Shown: positions 25,418 to 36,078, counted from the first letter of the stretch. The stretch: DNA of 64,000 nt from an uncultured Oscillospiraceae bacterium (GCA_934646185.1 CAKUEH010000011.1:7910-71909); one strand, 5' to 3'. Notes: generated by a model not told the origin, from the letters alone. Program-made: numbers and translations.

Positions 25418-25444
25418 CGAGAAAAGAAAGGATGGTTTCCCTAC

Positions 25445-26848
25445 ATGAGCAATTTCTTTAAAGTGAAGGAACACGGCTCGACCGTGCGCACAGAGATCAT
25501 GGCCGGTGTGACGACCTTCATGGCGATGGCCTACATTCTGATGGTCAACGCCGGTATGTTCTCCAGCCTCGGCACCGTCAGCTACGGCGCGATCTACATC
25601 GCGACCGCCATCTCCGCCGTTATCGGCACCGTTCTCATTGGCCTGCTGTCCAACCTGCCCCTTGCGCAGGCCTCCGGCATGGGCCTGAACGCCTTCTTTG
25701 TCTACACCGTCTGCTTCACCTTCGGCCTGAGCTACGCGAACGCGCTGGTTCTCGTCCTGGTCGACGGCATCGTCTTCGTCCTGCTGACCGTCACCGGCCT
25801 GCGCAAGATGATCTTTGACGCCATCCCGGCCGCCGTCAAGACCGCGATCTCCGCCGGCATCGGCCTGTTCATCGCGTTCATCGGCCTGCAGAACGCCGGT
25901 ATCGTTGTGGACGACGGCGCAACGCTCGTCAATCTCGCTTCCTTCAACGTCTTCTCCGGCTCCGCTACCTGGGCCAGCATCTTCCCGATGCTCCTGACCA
26001 TCATCGCGGTCTTCGCCATCGGCGCAATGTCCAAGAAGAAGGTCAAGGGCGCTGTTCTGTGGGGCATGCTCGGCGGCGCAGTTCTCTACTACGTCATCGG
26101 CCTCATCACTGTTCCCGATTTCTATGCGACCGCTGTCGCTCCCAACCTGACCTCCGACTTCTTCGGCGCGTTCAAGGACTTTGGCACGCAGGCGTTCGGC
26201 AAGGTCTTCACCGAAGGCTTTGACTTCAGCCCGTACATTGCGGAGCACGGCATGAGCAACTTCATTGTCATGTTCCTCACCACCATGCTTGCGTTCTGCA
26301 TGGTCGATATGTTCGATACCCTTGGCACGCTGTACGGCGCCTGCGCGGCCGGCAACATGCTGACCAAGGAAGGCAACGTCCCCAACATGGACAAGGCCAT
26401 GCTGGCTGACGCCATCGCCACCTGCTGCGGCGCTGTCTGCGGCACCTCCACCGTCACCACGTTCGTCGAGTCCTCCGCCGGCGTTGCCGAGGGCGGCCGC
26501 ACCGGTCTTGCCTCCATGGCGACCGCTGCGCTGTTCTTCATCGCGATGTTCCTTGCGCCTGTCGCGCAGCTCATCCCGACCTACGCCTGCGCCGCGGCTC
26601 TCATTTACGTCGGCGTTCTCATGATGGCGAACGTCCGCTCCATCGACTGGGACGATCCCTGCGCTGCGGTTCCCGGCTTCATGACCGTTGCGTTCATGCC
26701 GCTGACCTACAACATCTCCTACGGTATCGCCTTCGGCCTCATCTCCTATGTCTTCATCAAGATCTTCACCGGCAAGATCAAGGAAGTCAATGCCGGCACC
26801 TGGGTCATCACGATCCTCTTCGCCCTCATGTTCTTCCTCACCCGCTGA
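25445..26848 (+). CDS. NCS2 family purine permease (PbuG/AzgA-like)
   Basis: The 467-residue protein has about 13 or 14 membrane segments. The blocks EIMAGVTTFMAMAYILMVN, GMGLNAFF and CGTSTVTTFVESSAGVAEGGRTGLAS are those of the guanine/hypoxanthine or adenine permeases of the AzgA subgroup. It should import purine bases with protons. It has its own promoter and a strong terminator, and faces a divergent phosphoribosyltransferase gene that could trap the imported base as nucleotide. Confidence 0.93.
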   Translation: MSNFFKVKEHGSTVRTEIMAGVTTFMAMAYILMVNAGMFSSLGTVSYGAIYIATAISAVIGTVLIGLLSNLPLAQASGMGLNAFFVYTVCFTFGLSYANALVLVLVDGIVFVLLTVTGLRKMIFDAIPAAVKTAISAGIGLFIAFIGLQNAGIVVDDGATLVNLASFNVFSGSATWASIFPMLLTIIAVFAIGAMSKKKVKGAVLWGMLGGAVLYYVIGLITVPDFYATAVAPNLTSDFFGAFKDFGTQAFGKVFTEGFDFSPYIAEHGMSNFIVMFLTTMLAFCMVDMFDTLGTLYGACAAGNMLTKEGNVPNMDKAMLADAIATCCGAVCGTSTVTTFVESSAGVAEGGRTGLASMATAALFFIAMFLAPVAQLIPTYACAAALIYVGVLMMANVRSIDWDDPCAAVPGFMTVAFMPLTYNISYGIAFGLISYVFIKIFTGKIKEVNAGTWVITILFALMFFLTR

Positions 26849-26859
26849 ACCGGCTTTTT

Positions 26860-26892
26860 CCGGGCGCGCCATTCCGGCGCGCCCGGTTTTTC
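26860..26892 (+). terminator. Rho-independent terminator of the NCS2 permease
   Basis: An 11-bp stem (26860-26870 with 26876-26886) with a 5-base loop is followed by TTTTTC, 12 bases after the stop codon. Confidence 0.92.
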
Positions 26893-26932
26893 TATGCCCG
26901 CGAAGGTTCACAAAACGTACATATTTTTGCTC

Positions 26933-26961
26933 TTGACTTTTTGAGGGCGATTCGCTATGAT
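26933..26961 (+). promoter_or_regulatory. SigA-type promoter of psuK-psuG
   Basis: TTGACT (26933-26938) and TATGAT (26956-26961) are 17 bases apart, 32 bases before the psuK start. Confidence 0.75.
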
Positions 26962-26993
26962 ACAGTTTCACCAGAAAAGAGGAGGCGTTTTTT

Positions 26994-27935
26994 ATGGACA
27001 ATCAGCCGTATATCGTCGGTGTCGGCGCTGCAAATGCAGACCTCAACGGCGCGTCCCTTGCGCCCATCCATCTGCGTGATTCCAATCCCGGCCATATCAG
27101 CCTGGCTGCCGGCGGCGTGACGCGCAACGTGTGCGAAAACCTCGCGCGGCTGGGTGCGGACGTGAAGCTTTTGAGCTGTGTGGGGGACGATACCTTCGGC
27201 GCGTTCATCCGCCGCTCCTGCGAGGACGCGGGGATCGACGCTTCCCACCTGCATGAGGCGAAGGGCGCGGCTTCCTCCATGTACCTGTCCATTCTGGACG
27301 CGGACGGCGATATGCTCGTCGGTATGTCCGATATGCGCATCGTCCAGCAGGACATGCCGGAGGCGTATCTGCCGTCTGAAAAAGCGCTGATTCAGGGCGC
27401 GAAGGTCGTGACCTGCGACCCCTGCATGGGCGAAAAGACGCTCCTGCAGCTGCTGGACATTTGTACCCCCGGCCAGATCGTCTGCGTTGACCCTGTTTCC
27501 TGCGCCTATGCGCGCGTCGTCGCGCCATTCATCGGCCGCTTCCATACCGCCAAGCCCAACCGCATGGAGCTGGAGATTCTGGCCGGAATGGAAATCCGGT
27601 CCGACAGCGATCTCGAACGCGCGGGCGAGGCCGTTTTAAACAAGGGCCTCAAACGGCTGTTCGTCAGCCTCGGCGCGGAGGGCTGTCTGTACATGGACGA
27701 TACCGGCGCGGTTTTGCGCCGCAAGCTGCGGCCTGCGAAAATGGTCAACGCCTCCGGCGCGGGCGATTCGTTCGCCGCCGCGATGCTGTATGCCACGCTC
27801 CATGGCTTCGGTGTCGAGAAGACGCTGGACTACGCCATGGCCGCCGGCATCGCCGCCGTTTCGCACGAGCGGACGATCAACCCGAACATGAGCGTTCCGC
27901 TGCTCGAGGAAATTCTGCTGGCGCACCGCATCTGA
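26994..27935 (+). CDS. psuK: Pseudouridine kinase (PfkB family)
   Basis: The 313-residue PfkB-fold kinase should phosphorylate pseudouridine to pseudouridine 5'-phosphate. It has the N-terminal VGAANADLNG, the substrate-side AGGVTRNVCENLARLGADV, and the C-terminal ATP and catalytic-base block VNASGAGDSFAAAML with the conserved Asp. On its own it could be any PfkB sugar kinase; the assignment rests on the psuG gene 32 bases downstream. GAGGAGG precedes the ATG. Confidence 0.9.
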   Translation: MDNQPYIVGVGAANADLNGASLAPIHLRDSNPGHISLAAGGVTRNVCENLARLGADVKLLSCVGDDTFGAFIRRSCEDAGIDASHLHEAKGAASSMYLSILDADGDMLVGMSDMRIVQQDMPEAYLPSEKALIQGAKVVTCDPCMGEKTLLQLLDICTPGQIVCVDPVSCAYARVVAPFIGRFHTAKPNRMELEILAGMEIRSDSDLERAGEAVLNKGLKRLFVSLGAEGCLYMDDTGAVLRRKLRPAKMVNASGAGDSFAAAMLYATLHGFGVEKTLDYAMAAGIAAVSHERTINPNMSVPLLEEILLAHRI

Positions 27936-27967
27936 ACCTGTACACCCATCTGAAAGGAGTTATTCAT

Positions 27968-28885
27968 ATGAATCTGAAGGATTATCTGTCTGTTACCCCT
28001 GAAATTCAGGAGGCCATCGACGCGGGCAAGCCCGTCGTCGCACTGGAATCCACCATCCTGAGCCACGGCATGCCCTATCCGCAGAACGTGGAATTCGCGC
28101 ATAAGGTCGAAGAGATCGTCCGCGCCGAGGGCGCAGTCCCCGCAACGACCGCGATCATGGGCGGCAAGCTGAAGGTCGGTTTGAACGCCGAAGAGCTGCT
28201 TGTCATGTGCAAGGCAGAGGGCGTCGGCAAGGTCAGCCGCCGCGACGTGGCTGTGTATCTGGCGACCGGCATGACCGGCGCGACCACCGTTGCGACCACC
28301 ATGATCATCGCCTCCATGGCGGGCATCCGCTTCTTTGCCACCGGCGGCATCGGCGGCGTTCACCGCGGTGCGGAAAAGACGATGGATATCTCCGCCGACC
28401 TGCAGGAACTGGCCAACACCCCCGTCTGCGTCGTCTGCGCGGGCGCGAAGAGCATTCTCGACCTTGGACTGACGCTGGAATATCTCGAGACGCAGGGCGT
28501 TCCCGTTCTGGGCCTGCGCACGGACGAGCTGCCCGCGTTCTACTGCCGCACCTCCGGCTTCAAGCTCGACTACAACTGCCAGGATGAGCAGACGGTCGCG
28601 AAGATCATGAAGGCCAAGTGGGACATCGGCCTCAAGGGCGGCGCCGTCGTCGGCAACCCGATCCCCGAGCAGTACGCGATGGATCCCAACTACATGAACG
28701 GTATCATCGACAAGGCCGTCGCACAGGCAAACGCCGAGCACATCCACGGCAAGGCCATCACGCCGTATCTGCTCGCGCACATCAAGGATATGACCGAGGG
28801 CAAGTCCTTCGCCGCCAACCTCGAGTTGGCCTACAACAACGCCCACGCCGCAAGCAAGATCGCTGTTGCCTATTCCAAGCTGTAA
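27968..28885 (+). CDS. psuG: Pseudouridine-5'-phosphate glycosidase
   Basis: The 305-residue enzyme cleaves the C-C bond of pseudouridine 5'-phosphate to uracil and ribose 5-phosphate. Family blocks are VALESTILSHGMPYP, TTAIMGGKLKVGL, the Lys region KVSRRD, FFATGGIGGVHRGAE with the metal-site residues nearby, and PALVCNP-like GAVVGNPIPEQYA. It forms a two-gene operon with psuK for degradation of pseudouridine from RNA turnover and ends at a strong terminator. Confidence 0.96.
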   Translation: MNLKDYLSVTPEIQEAIDAGKPVVALESTILSHGMPYPQNVEFAHKVEEIVRAEGAVPATTAIMGGKLKVGLNAEELLVMCKAEGVGKVSRRDVAVYLATGMTGATTVATTMIIASMAGIRFFATGGIGGVHRGAEKTMDISADLQELANTPVCVVCAGAKSILDLGLTLEYLETQGVPVLGLRTDELPAFYCRTSGFKLDYNCQDEQTVAKIMKAKWDIGLKGGAVVGNPIPEQYAMDPNYMNGIIDKAVAQANAEHIHGKAITPYLLAHIKDMTEGKSFAANLELAYNNAHAASKIAVAYSKL

Positions 28886-28896
28886 TCTCCAATACC

Positions 28897-28934
28897 AAAA
28901 CGGGGCGCGCCAACCGGCGCACCCCGTTTTTTGT
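28897..28934 (+). terminator. Rho-independent terminator of psuK-psuG
   Basis: AAAACGGGG (28897-28905) pairs with CCCCGTTTT (28922-28930), with an inner GCGCC/GGCGC stem, followed by more T. It starts 12 bases after the psuG stop. Confidence 0.9.
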
Positions 28935-28947
28935 ATTAAGCCCCCAA

Positions 28948-29162
28948 AAGGCTCCCCTTGGGCACAAGGGGCCGATTCCCCCTGTCAGGGGGAAATGGGC
29001 CGTAGGGCCAATAGGGGTAGGGATGCTGTCAGCGAAGCTGACTGAGGGGATTCGAACGTCACATATTCCGGAGCACTTTGAAATCTGCAACAAATCCCCT
29101 CCGTCATTTTCTTCGAAAATGCCACCTCCCCTTATCATGCGGAGCATGACAAGGGGAGGCTT
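28948..29162 (+). repeat. Palindromic repeat family A, long 215-bp copy
   Basis: The ends and the hairpin order match the 161-bp copies. An additional module of about 54 bases, including CCCCCTGTCAGGGGG and GGCCGTAGGGCC, sits near the left end. The same module appears in the partial copy at 2788. The copy lies between the convergent psuG and histidine kinase genes. Confidence 0.88.
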
Positions 29163-29175
29163 TTATACTGCTGCT

Positions 29176-31050
29176 TTACACACCCTCCCCGCTCTGCGGG
29201 AAGGTCACGACGGCCTTAAACAGATCCCCGTCGATCTCGATGCGGAACGCACCGCCCTGCAGCTCGGTCAGGCTCTGCGCGATGGACAATCCCAGGCCGC
29301 TGCCCTCCGTGTGGCGCGAACGGTCGCCGCGCACGAAGCGGGCCATGAGCTCCTCCGCCGGGATGTTCAGCTCATACTTCGAGATGTTCTTGAACGTGAT
29401 CGAGACGGTTTTCTCGTCCGCCGCGCTCTCAAAATACACGCGCGTGCCGGGCATGGCGTATTTGCAGATGTTCGAGAACAGGTTCCCCAGCACACGGGAC
29501 AGCAGCTGTCCGTCGGCCTGAATGACCGGCTGGGACGGCGCGGGGCGGAAGATCGGCTCCAGCTGCGCTGCTTCCAGCTTTTCGAGGTAATCGCCCGCCA
29601 GCTGGCTCAGCAGCACGTTCACGTCCGTCGGCGCCAGATGCACCGGGAGGCTGCCGGAGGACGCTTTCGATGCCTCGACCAGATCTTCCGTCAGCTTCTT
29701 GAGCCGTGCGGCCTGCCGGTTCAGAACGTCCACATATTCCTTTGCCTTTTCCGGCTGAATATCCTCTTTTTCCAGCAGATCGACGTAATTGACAATGGAC
29801 GTCAGCGGGGTTTTGATATCGTGCGAAACGTTCGTGATGAGCTCCGTTTTCATGCGCTCTGCCCGCGTCTGCTCGTCAACGGCCTTCTGGATGCCGGACT
29901 GGATGCTTTGCAGATTCTCTTCGTGCTTTTTGAGCGCGGGCAGCCAGCGGGGGATGGGCTTACCCTTGTAATCGGTCTGGCCGTCGGCAATGGCCTGTCC
30001 TTCCTTCTGCAAAAGCCTCAGACTGGAGGCCAGATATAAGATCACAATGGTCAGCACCCCGCGCGAGAGCAGCCACAAAACTGCATACTGCTCCTCATTC
30101 CACCCAAGCATGAACGTGAAGAACAGCTCCGCAAGGCACAGTGCGCCCCAGACGAGCGCCGTCCGCCAGACCATCGGAATGCGGCCCAGTCCCCGAAAGA
30201 TCCACGCAAAAACCTTGTAGATCAGCGTGTTTTTAAAGAATCCTGGTGCCTTTGCCCGGCCTGCAACGCTCAGAAGGAGCGTCAGCGCCAGAACCGCAGT
30301 GCCGAACGCGAGAAGAATATAATACCAGAAGTCAATATACCAGATATCGCTGAGGAACGTTGCCCACGCGAAGAACAGCAGGACAAGCAGCGCAAGGAAC
30401 AGATCGAGCGGGATTTTATTCAGCCAGCACTGGTAGATGCCGTCCACGCCCTCCTTGTGCCCCATGGCGCACAGCAGGAAGATAAACAGGAACAGGCAGA
30501 CCGCAAGAAGCAGAATGGTCAGCACGATCAGAAGATACCGTGCGCTGATCAGCCGCTCGACCCATGTCATAACGTACAGCGCGGAGTCGCGCGGAGCAAG
30601 CGGGCTTTTGAGATACGCCTGATAGACCACTGTGACCTCGCTGCCGTCGTTCAGCAAAGTGGTCATGTCCTGCTGGTAATAGGCGGAAGCCTTGCCGGAA
30701 TAATCGTCTTTATTCAGTGCGCCGGTGCTGAATAGAATTTCACCGGTGTCCTTGTCGGTGAGCTTAAAATAGATGTTGGAGGTGAGCGGGTCATAGCGAT
30801 CACGGAGAAGATTGCGCGAGACCGTATCGTCCTCCGCCCAGGCGTGCAGCGCCGCCCAGCCGTCGCCGCGTGTCTGCTGTAAAATGTTGTTTTCCGCCAT
30901 CTGACGCACCTGTTCGCCGCCGTCCGCGAATGCGCCGTAGCGGATCAGATACGCGCTGCCCAGCGCCGCCGCGGCAAAGAGCACCGCGAACACGACCAAC
31001 AGCGCGATGGCCGTACACTTGACCCAGAGCTTTCCGTATAGCTGTTTCAT
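29176..31050 (-). CDS. Sensor histidine kinase of an OmpR-type two-component system
   Basis: The 624-residue membrane kinase has an N-terminal membrane segment (about residues 13-35), an extracellular sensor region to about residue 165, and several further membrane segments between about 170 and 390. The HisKA domain has the phospho-acceptor in NVSHDIKTPLTS, followed by the ATPase blocks NLFSNICKYA and GSGLGLSIAQSL. The ATG at 31050 has AAGGAGA upstream and overlaps the stop of the regulator gene by 4 bases. The signal is unknown. The many membrane segments are unusual for a class with a simple two-pass sensor. Confidence 0.93.
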   Translation of the reverse strand: MKQLYGKLWVKCTAIALLVVFAVLFAAAALGSAYLIRYGAFADGGEQVRQMAENNILQQTRGDGWAALHAWAEDDTVSRNLLRDRYDPLTSNIYFKLTDKDTGEILFSTGALNKDDYSGKASAYYQQDMTTLLNDGSEVTVVYQAYLKSPLAPRDSALYVMTWVERLISARYLLIVLTILLLAVCLFLFIFLLCAMGHKEGVDGIYQCWLNKIPLDLFLALLVLLFFAWATFLSDIWYIDFWYYILLAFGTAVLALTLLLSVAGRAKAPGFFKNTLIYKVFAWIFRGLGRIPMVWRTALVWGALCLAELFFTFMLGWNEEQYAVLWLLSRGVLTIVILYLASSLRLLQKEGQAIADGQTDYKGKPIPRWLPALKKHEENLQSIQSGIQKAVDEQTRAERMKTELITNVSHDIKTPLTSIVNYVDLLEKEDIQPEKAKEYVDVLNRQAARLKKLTEDLVEASKASSGSLPVHLAPTDVNVLLSQLAGDYLEKLEAAQLEPIFRPAPSQPVIQADGQLLSRVLGNLFSNICKYAMPGTRVYFESAADEKTVSITFKNISKYELNIPAEELMARFVRGDRSRHTEGSGLGLSIAQSLTELQGGAFRIEIDGDLFKAVVTFPQSGEGV

Positions 31051-31742
31051 GATCTGTCTCCTTCCAGCTTGTAGCCCTTGCCCCAGACGACCTTTAAATA
31101 CCGGGGCTCGGACGGGTTGATCTCCAGCTTTTCCCGCAGATGGCGGATGTGTACCGCCACCGTATTGTCGATCCCGACCGGCGCTTCGTTCCACACGGCG
31201 CTGTAAAGCTCCGCAGGCGTGAAGACCTTGCCGGGGTGCTGCATGAGATAATACAGGATGTCGTATTCCTTCGGCGTGAGCGCGATCTCCTCGCCGTCGA
31301 GCGTGACGCGCTTCGCGTCGTGGTCGAGCGCAATGCCGCCGACCGTCAGCTCCGATGGGGCCTTGACCGCCGCGCCCAGCTGCAAAAACCGCCGCAGCTG
31401 CGATTTGACCCGCGCCAGCACCTCCACGGGGTTAAACGGCTTCGTGATATAATCGTCCGCGCCCACGCTGAGCCCCAGAATCTTGTCCGAATCCTCGGAC
31501 TTTGCCGTAAGCAGAATCACGGGGATATTGGAGAATTCCCGCAGCTTCGCCATAGTCGTGATCCCGTCCATGCCGGGCATCATGATATCCATTAGCACCA
31601 GCTGCACCGGCTCTGTCTTCGCCACCCGCAGCGCCTCTTCGCCGCTGCAGGCCGTGTGAACGCAGTAGCCGTCGGATTCCAGATAAATTTTTAAAGCCGC
31701 GACGATATCCTTCTCATCATCGCAGACCAGAATATGCTGCAT
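31047..31742 (-). CDS. OmpR family response regulator
   Basis: The 231-residue regulator has a receiver domain with the acidic pair in CDDEKDI, the phospho-acceptor Asp in LVLMDIMMPG and the Lys in YITKPFNP. A winged-helix DNA-binding domain follows with LTPKEYDILYYLMQHPGK and a C-terminal VWGKGYKLE. It is cotranscribed with, and partner to, the sensor kinase that overlaps its stop. GGAGGG lies before the start. Confidence 0.95.
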   Translation of the reverse strand: MQHILVCDDEKDIVAALKIYLESDGYCVHTACSGEEALRVAKTEPVQLVLMDIMMPGMDGITTMAKLREFSNIPVILLTAKSEDSDKILGLSVGADDYITKPFNPVEVLARVKSQLRRFLQLGAAVKAPSELTVGGIALDHDAKRVTLDGEEIALTPKEYDILYYLMQHPGKVFTPAELYSAVWNEAPVGIDNTVAVHIRHLREKLEINPSEPRYLKVVWGKGYKLEGDRS

Positions 31743-31777
31743 AACAGATTTCCCTCCGTTTTCTTCTCTGTGCTATC

Positions 31778-31806
31778 ATCATATCCAAAATCCCATGAAC
31801 AAACAA
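31778..31806 (-). promoter_or_regulatory. SigA-type promoter of the two-component operon
   Basis: On the minus strand TTGTTT (31801-31806) and TATGAT (31778-31783) are 17 bases apart, about 35 bases before the regulator start. Confidence 0.65.
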
Positions 31807-31856
31807 GCGGGAAACGCCTTAAGATTTTATGAAGTAAAAGCTTTCACACCACACAC

Positions 31857-31955
31857 AAGGCTCCCCTTTCAAGGGGAACTGGCGCGAAGCGCCTGAGAGG
31901 TCGAGCAGCAGGCAGCCACGAAAAGCGTAAGCCCGGTGCGAATCCGTACAACCCC
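31857..31955 (+). repeat. Partial family A repeat with diverged right half
   Basis: The segment starts with AAGGCTCCCCTTT and the GGCGC-GAA-GCGCC module, then diverges at GAGAGGTCG. The same truncated form followed by a similar GGCAGGCAGC...GCGAATCCGTA tail occurs at 48264-48355, so this is a second recurring form of the element. Confidence 0.75.
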
Positions 31956-32116
31956 AAGGCTTCCCTTGGGCACAAGGGAAGCTGGCCCAAAGGGCCTGAA
32001 GGGATTCGAACGCAGCAAATTTCGGAGCACCATGAAATCTGCTGCAAATCCCCTCCGTCATATTCTTCGAAAATGCCACCTCCCCTTACTATGCGGAGCA
32101 TGGCAAGGGGAGGCTT
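31956..32116 (+). repeat. Palindromic repeat family A, 161-bp copy
   Basis: This copy directly follows the partial copy and has the standard length and module order. Paired changes keep the first hairpin (TTCCCTTG...CAAGGGAA in place of CTCCCCTTG...CAAGGGGAG), which points to selection or gene conversion on the fold. Confidence 0.9.
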
Positions 32117-32150
32117 TGGGGGCTGACGCGCCCGGCTCCGAAAAATGAGA

Positions 32151-32179
32151 TTGAATTTTGAAAAAATCTAGTATAAAAT
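32151..32179 (+). promoter_or_regulatory. Probable promoter of the sugar operon
   Basis: TTGAAT (32151-32156) and TAAAAT (32174-32179) are 17 bases apart in an AT-rich stretch, 45 bases before the kinase start. The match is fair only. Confidence 0.5.
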
Positions 32180-32224
32180 CAGAGTATCAGAACTTTCATG
32201 ACTGGGAAAGGAGCCGTGTGCATT

Positions 32225-33700
32225 ATGTTATTCATCGGCATTGACCTCGGCACGTCCGCGTGCAAGCTGCTGCTTGTTGCAGAGGACGGCTCGATTTTGA
32301 ACACGGTCACAAAGGAATACCCCCTCAGCTTCCCGCATCCCGGCTGGTCGGAGCAGAAGCCGGAGGACTGGTGGGATGCGGTCGTGACCGGCGTTCCGGA
32401 GCTGCTGCGCGGATTTGACGCAAGTAAAGTTGCGGGCATCGGCTCCGGCGGCCAGATGCACGGCCTCGTCGCGTTGGACGAAGCCGACAACGTCATCCGT
32501 CCGGCGATTTTGTGGAACGATGGGCGCACGTCCAAAGAAGTCGACTATCTCAATAACGTCGTCGGCAAGGACAAGCTGTCGGAGCTGACCGCGAATATCG
32601 CGTTCGCGGGCTTCACCGCGCCGAAGATCCTCTGGATGCGTGAAAACGAACCGGAGAATTTCCAAAAGATCGCAAAGATCATGCTCCCGAAGGACTACGT
32701 GACCTACAAGCTCACGGGCGTCCACGCCTGCGATTACTCCGATGCCTCCGGCATGCTCCTGCTCGACGTGCAGCACAAATGCTGGTCGAAGGAAATGCTG
32801 GGGATCTGCGGCGTTTCCGAATCGCAGATGCCGAAGCTCTTTGAGAGCTTCGCGGTCGTGGGCACGCTCACGAAGGAAGCTGCACAGACGCTGGGCCTGC
32901 CCGAGACTGTCAAGGTCGTGGCCGGCGCAGGCGACAACGCCGCGGCGGCGGTCGGCACGGGCACGGTGGGAAACGGCGGCTGCAACATCTCGCTTGGTAC
33001 GTCCGGCACGATCTTTATCTCGTCCGACAAATTCGGCGTCGACCCCAATAACGCGCTGCACGCTTTTGCCCACGCCGACGGCGGCTATCATCTGATGGGC
33101 TGCATGCTGTCTGCCGCCAGCTGCAACAAGTGGCTGTGCGAGGAAATCCTGAAAACATCGGATTTTGCGGGCGAGCAGAAGGATATCACGGATGAAAAAC
33201 TCGGCGAAAATCACGTTTATTTCCTGCCGTATCTCATGGGCGAAAGAAGCCCCATCAACAACACGAACGCCCGCGGCACCTTCACCGGCATGACGATGGA
33301 CACGAGCCGTTCTGATCTCGTGCAGGCGGTTCTGGAAGGCGTGGCATTCGCCATCCGCGACTCGTTTGAGGTCGCAAAGTCCCTTGGCATCGCCATCCCG
33401 CGCTCGAACATCTGCGGCGGCGGAGCAAAGAGCCCCCTGTGGCGCAAAATTTTTGCGAACGTCCTCGGCATCCCCCTCGACATGGTGAAAACCGAGCAGG
33501 GCCCCGGCTACGGCGCGGCGATGCTCGCCATGGTCGGCTGCGGCAGGTTTGCCTCCGTGCAGGAAGCGTCGGACAAGCTCGTCGAGGTCGCGTCCACGAC
33601 TGAGCCGGACGCGGCGCTGACCGCCAAATACGAAGCCCGCTACCAGAGCTTCAAAAAGCTCTACCCCGCGCTGAAGAATTTCTTCGCCGCGACAGTATAA
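32225..33700 (+). CDS. xylB: FGGY family sugar kinase, xylulokinase-like
   Basis: The 491-residue kinase should phosphorylate a ketopentose such as D-xylulose or a related sugar. It has the N-terminal FIGIDLGTSACKLLL, the substrate loop GQMHGLVALD, MLPKDYVTYKLTG, the catalytic region GAGDNAAAAVGTG and NISLGTSGTI. I chose the ATG at 32225; an in-frame ATG at 32198 lies ahead of the AAAGGAG site. It begins an apparent operon with a DUF4867 gene and a sugar isomerase-like gene, so the true substrate may be the product of that isomerase. Confidence 0.9.
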   Translation: MLFIGIDLGTSACKLLLVAEDGSILNTVTKEYPLSFPHPGWSEQKPEDWWDAVVTGVPELLRGFDASKVAGIGSGGQMHGLVALDEADNVIRPAILWNDGRTSKEVDYLNNVVGKDKLSELTANIAFAGFTAPKILWMRENEPENFQKIAKIMLPKDYVTYKLTGVHACDYSDASGMLLLDVQHKCWSKEMLGICGVSESQMPKLFESFAVVGTLTKEAAQTLGLPETVKVVAGAGDNAAAAVGTGTVGNGGCNISLGTSGTIFISSDKFGVDPNNALHAFAHADGGYHLMGCMLSAASCNKWLCEEILKTSDFAGEQKDITDEKLGENHVYFLPYLMGERSPINNTNARGTFTGMTMDTSRSDLVQAVLEGVAFAIRDSFEVAKSLGIAIPRSNICGGGAKSPLWRKIFANVLGIPLDMVKTEQGPGYGAAMLAMVGCGRFASVQEASDKLVEVASTTEPDAALTAKYEARYQSFKKLYPALKNFFAATV

Positions 33701-33720
33701 CTCAAAATTTGCGCGCATCC

Positions 33721-33883
33721 AAGCCTGCCCTTGTCATGCCCCGCATGATAAGGGGAGGTGGCATTTGCGAAGCAAATGACGGAGGGGATAGGTTGCAGAT
33801 TTCAGAGTGCTCCGGAATTTGCAGCGTTCGAATCCCCTCAGTCAGCTTCGCTGCCAGCTCCCCTTGTGCCCAAGGGGAGCCTT
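33721..33883 (-). repeat. Palindromic repeat family A, 163-bp reverse copy inside the sugar operon
   Basis: The element is in the opposite orientation to those at 7170 and 13719, running AAGCCTGCCCTTG to CAAGGGGAGCCTT. It lies between xylB and the DUF4867 gene and fills most of the 255-base gap. Confidence 0.88.
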
Positions 33884-33955
33884 GGGGGCGCTCCCGCGCC
33901 AGTGCGTATTTAGATGTTGCGGCGTACAATCAACCGTTTGTTTTTAGGAGGAACT

Positions 33956-34585
33956 ATGAAATTCTATTCTGTTTCCGACCCCGCGTTCAAGCCCTACGGC
34001 AAAGTCCTGACCGGCTTTGACACGGCCACGCTGATCGCGGCTATGCAGACCATCCCCATGCCGGAGAGCGGCACGGCCTACGAACCGGCCATCGAAGCGC
34101 TCGAAGCCTGCGGCGTTTTTGATGAAATGCAGAACCGCGCCTACGGCGGCATGCCCATCCAGATCGGCATGTGCTGGGGCTACAACACAAAGCTGAACTG
34201 TCTCGAATACCACCGCGACAGCGAGGTCAACGTCGGTGAGACCGACTTCGTCCTCCTGCTGGCGAAGGAAGACGAGATCGAGAACGGCAAACTGGACACC
34301 GCGAAGGTCAAAGCCTTCCGCGTCCCGGCAGGGGTCGCCGTCGAGGTCTACGGCACGACGCTCCACTATGCGCCTTGTCAGACAACGGAGGCAGGTTTCC
34401 GTGTCGCCGTCGTCCTGCCGAAGGGCACGAATACGGAAAAGCCCGTCTTCGAGCCGCAGAGTGACGAGGACACCTGGATGACTGCCCGCAATAAGTGGCT
34501 GCTGGCCCACCCGGACTCCAGCGAGGCAAAAACCGGCGCGCACATCGGCCTGACCGGCAAAAATATCGATATTACCGAAAACTAA
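33956..34585 (+). CDS. DUF4867 family protein
   Basis: The 209-residue protein starts at an ATG with TAGGAGGA upstream and reads MKFYSVSDPAFKPYGKV. Blocks such as CLEYHRDSEVN, AFRVPAGVAVEVYG and TLHYAPC have the look of a cupin-like fold with His and Glu residues that could bind a metal or a sugar acid. No reaction is established for DUF4867; it is often seen next to sugar kinase and isomerase genes, as here. It is 14 bases upstream of the isomerase-like gene. A role in sugar isomerisation is a guess from context. Confidence 0.85.
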   Translation: MKFYSVSDPAFKPYGKVLTGFDTATLIAAMQTIPMPESGTAYEPAIEALEACGVFDEMQNRAYGGMPIQIGMCWGYNTKLNCLEYHRDSEVNVGETDFVLLLAKEDEIENGKLDTAKVKAFRVPAGVAVEVYGTTLHYAPCQTTEAGFRVAVVLPKGTNTEKPVFEPQSDEDTWMTARNKWLLAHPDSSEAKTGAHIGLTGKNIDITEN

Positions 34586-34599
34586 GGAGGAAAGGTATC

Positions 34600-36078
<1,479 letters not shown>

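Noticed and set aside
33709..34020. Short frames that read through the family A repeats (for example products with SPCAQGEPWG)
   Set aside because: The same peptide strings recur wherever the repeat occurs and have no ribosome binding sites; they are translation artefacts of repeat DNA, not genes.
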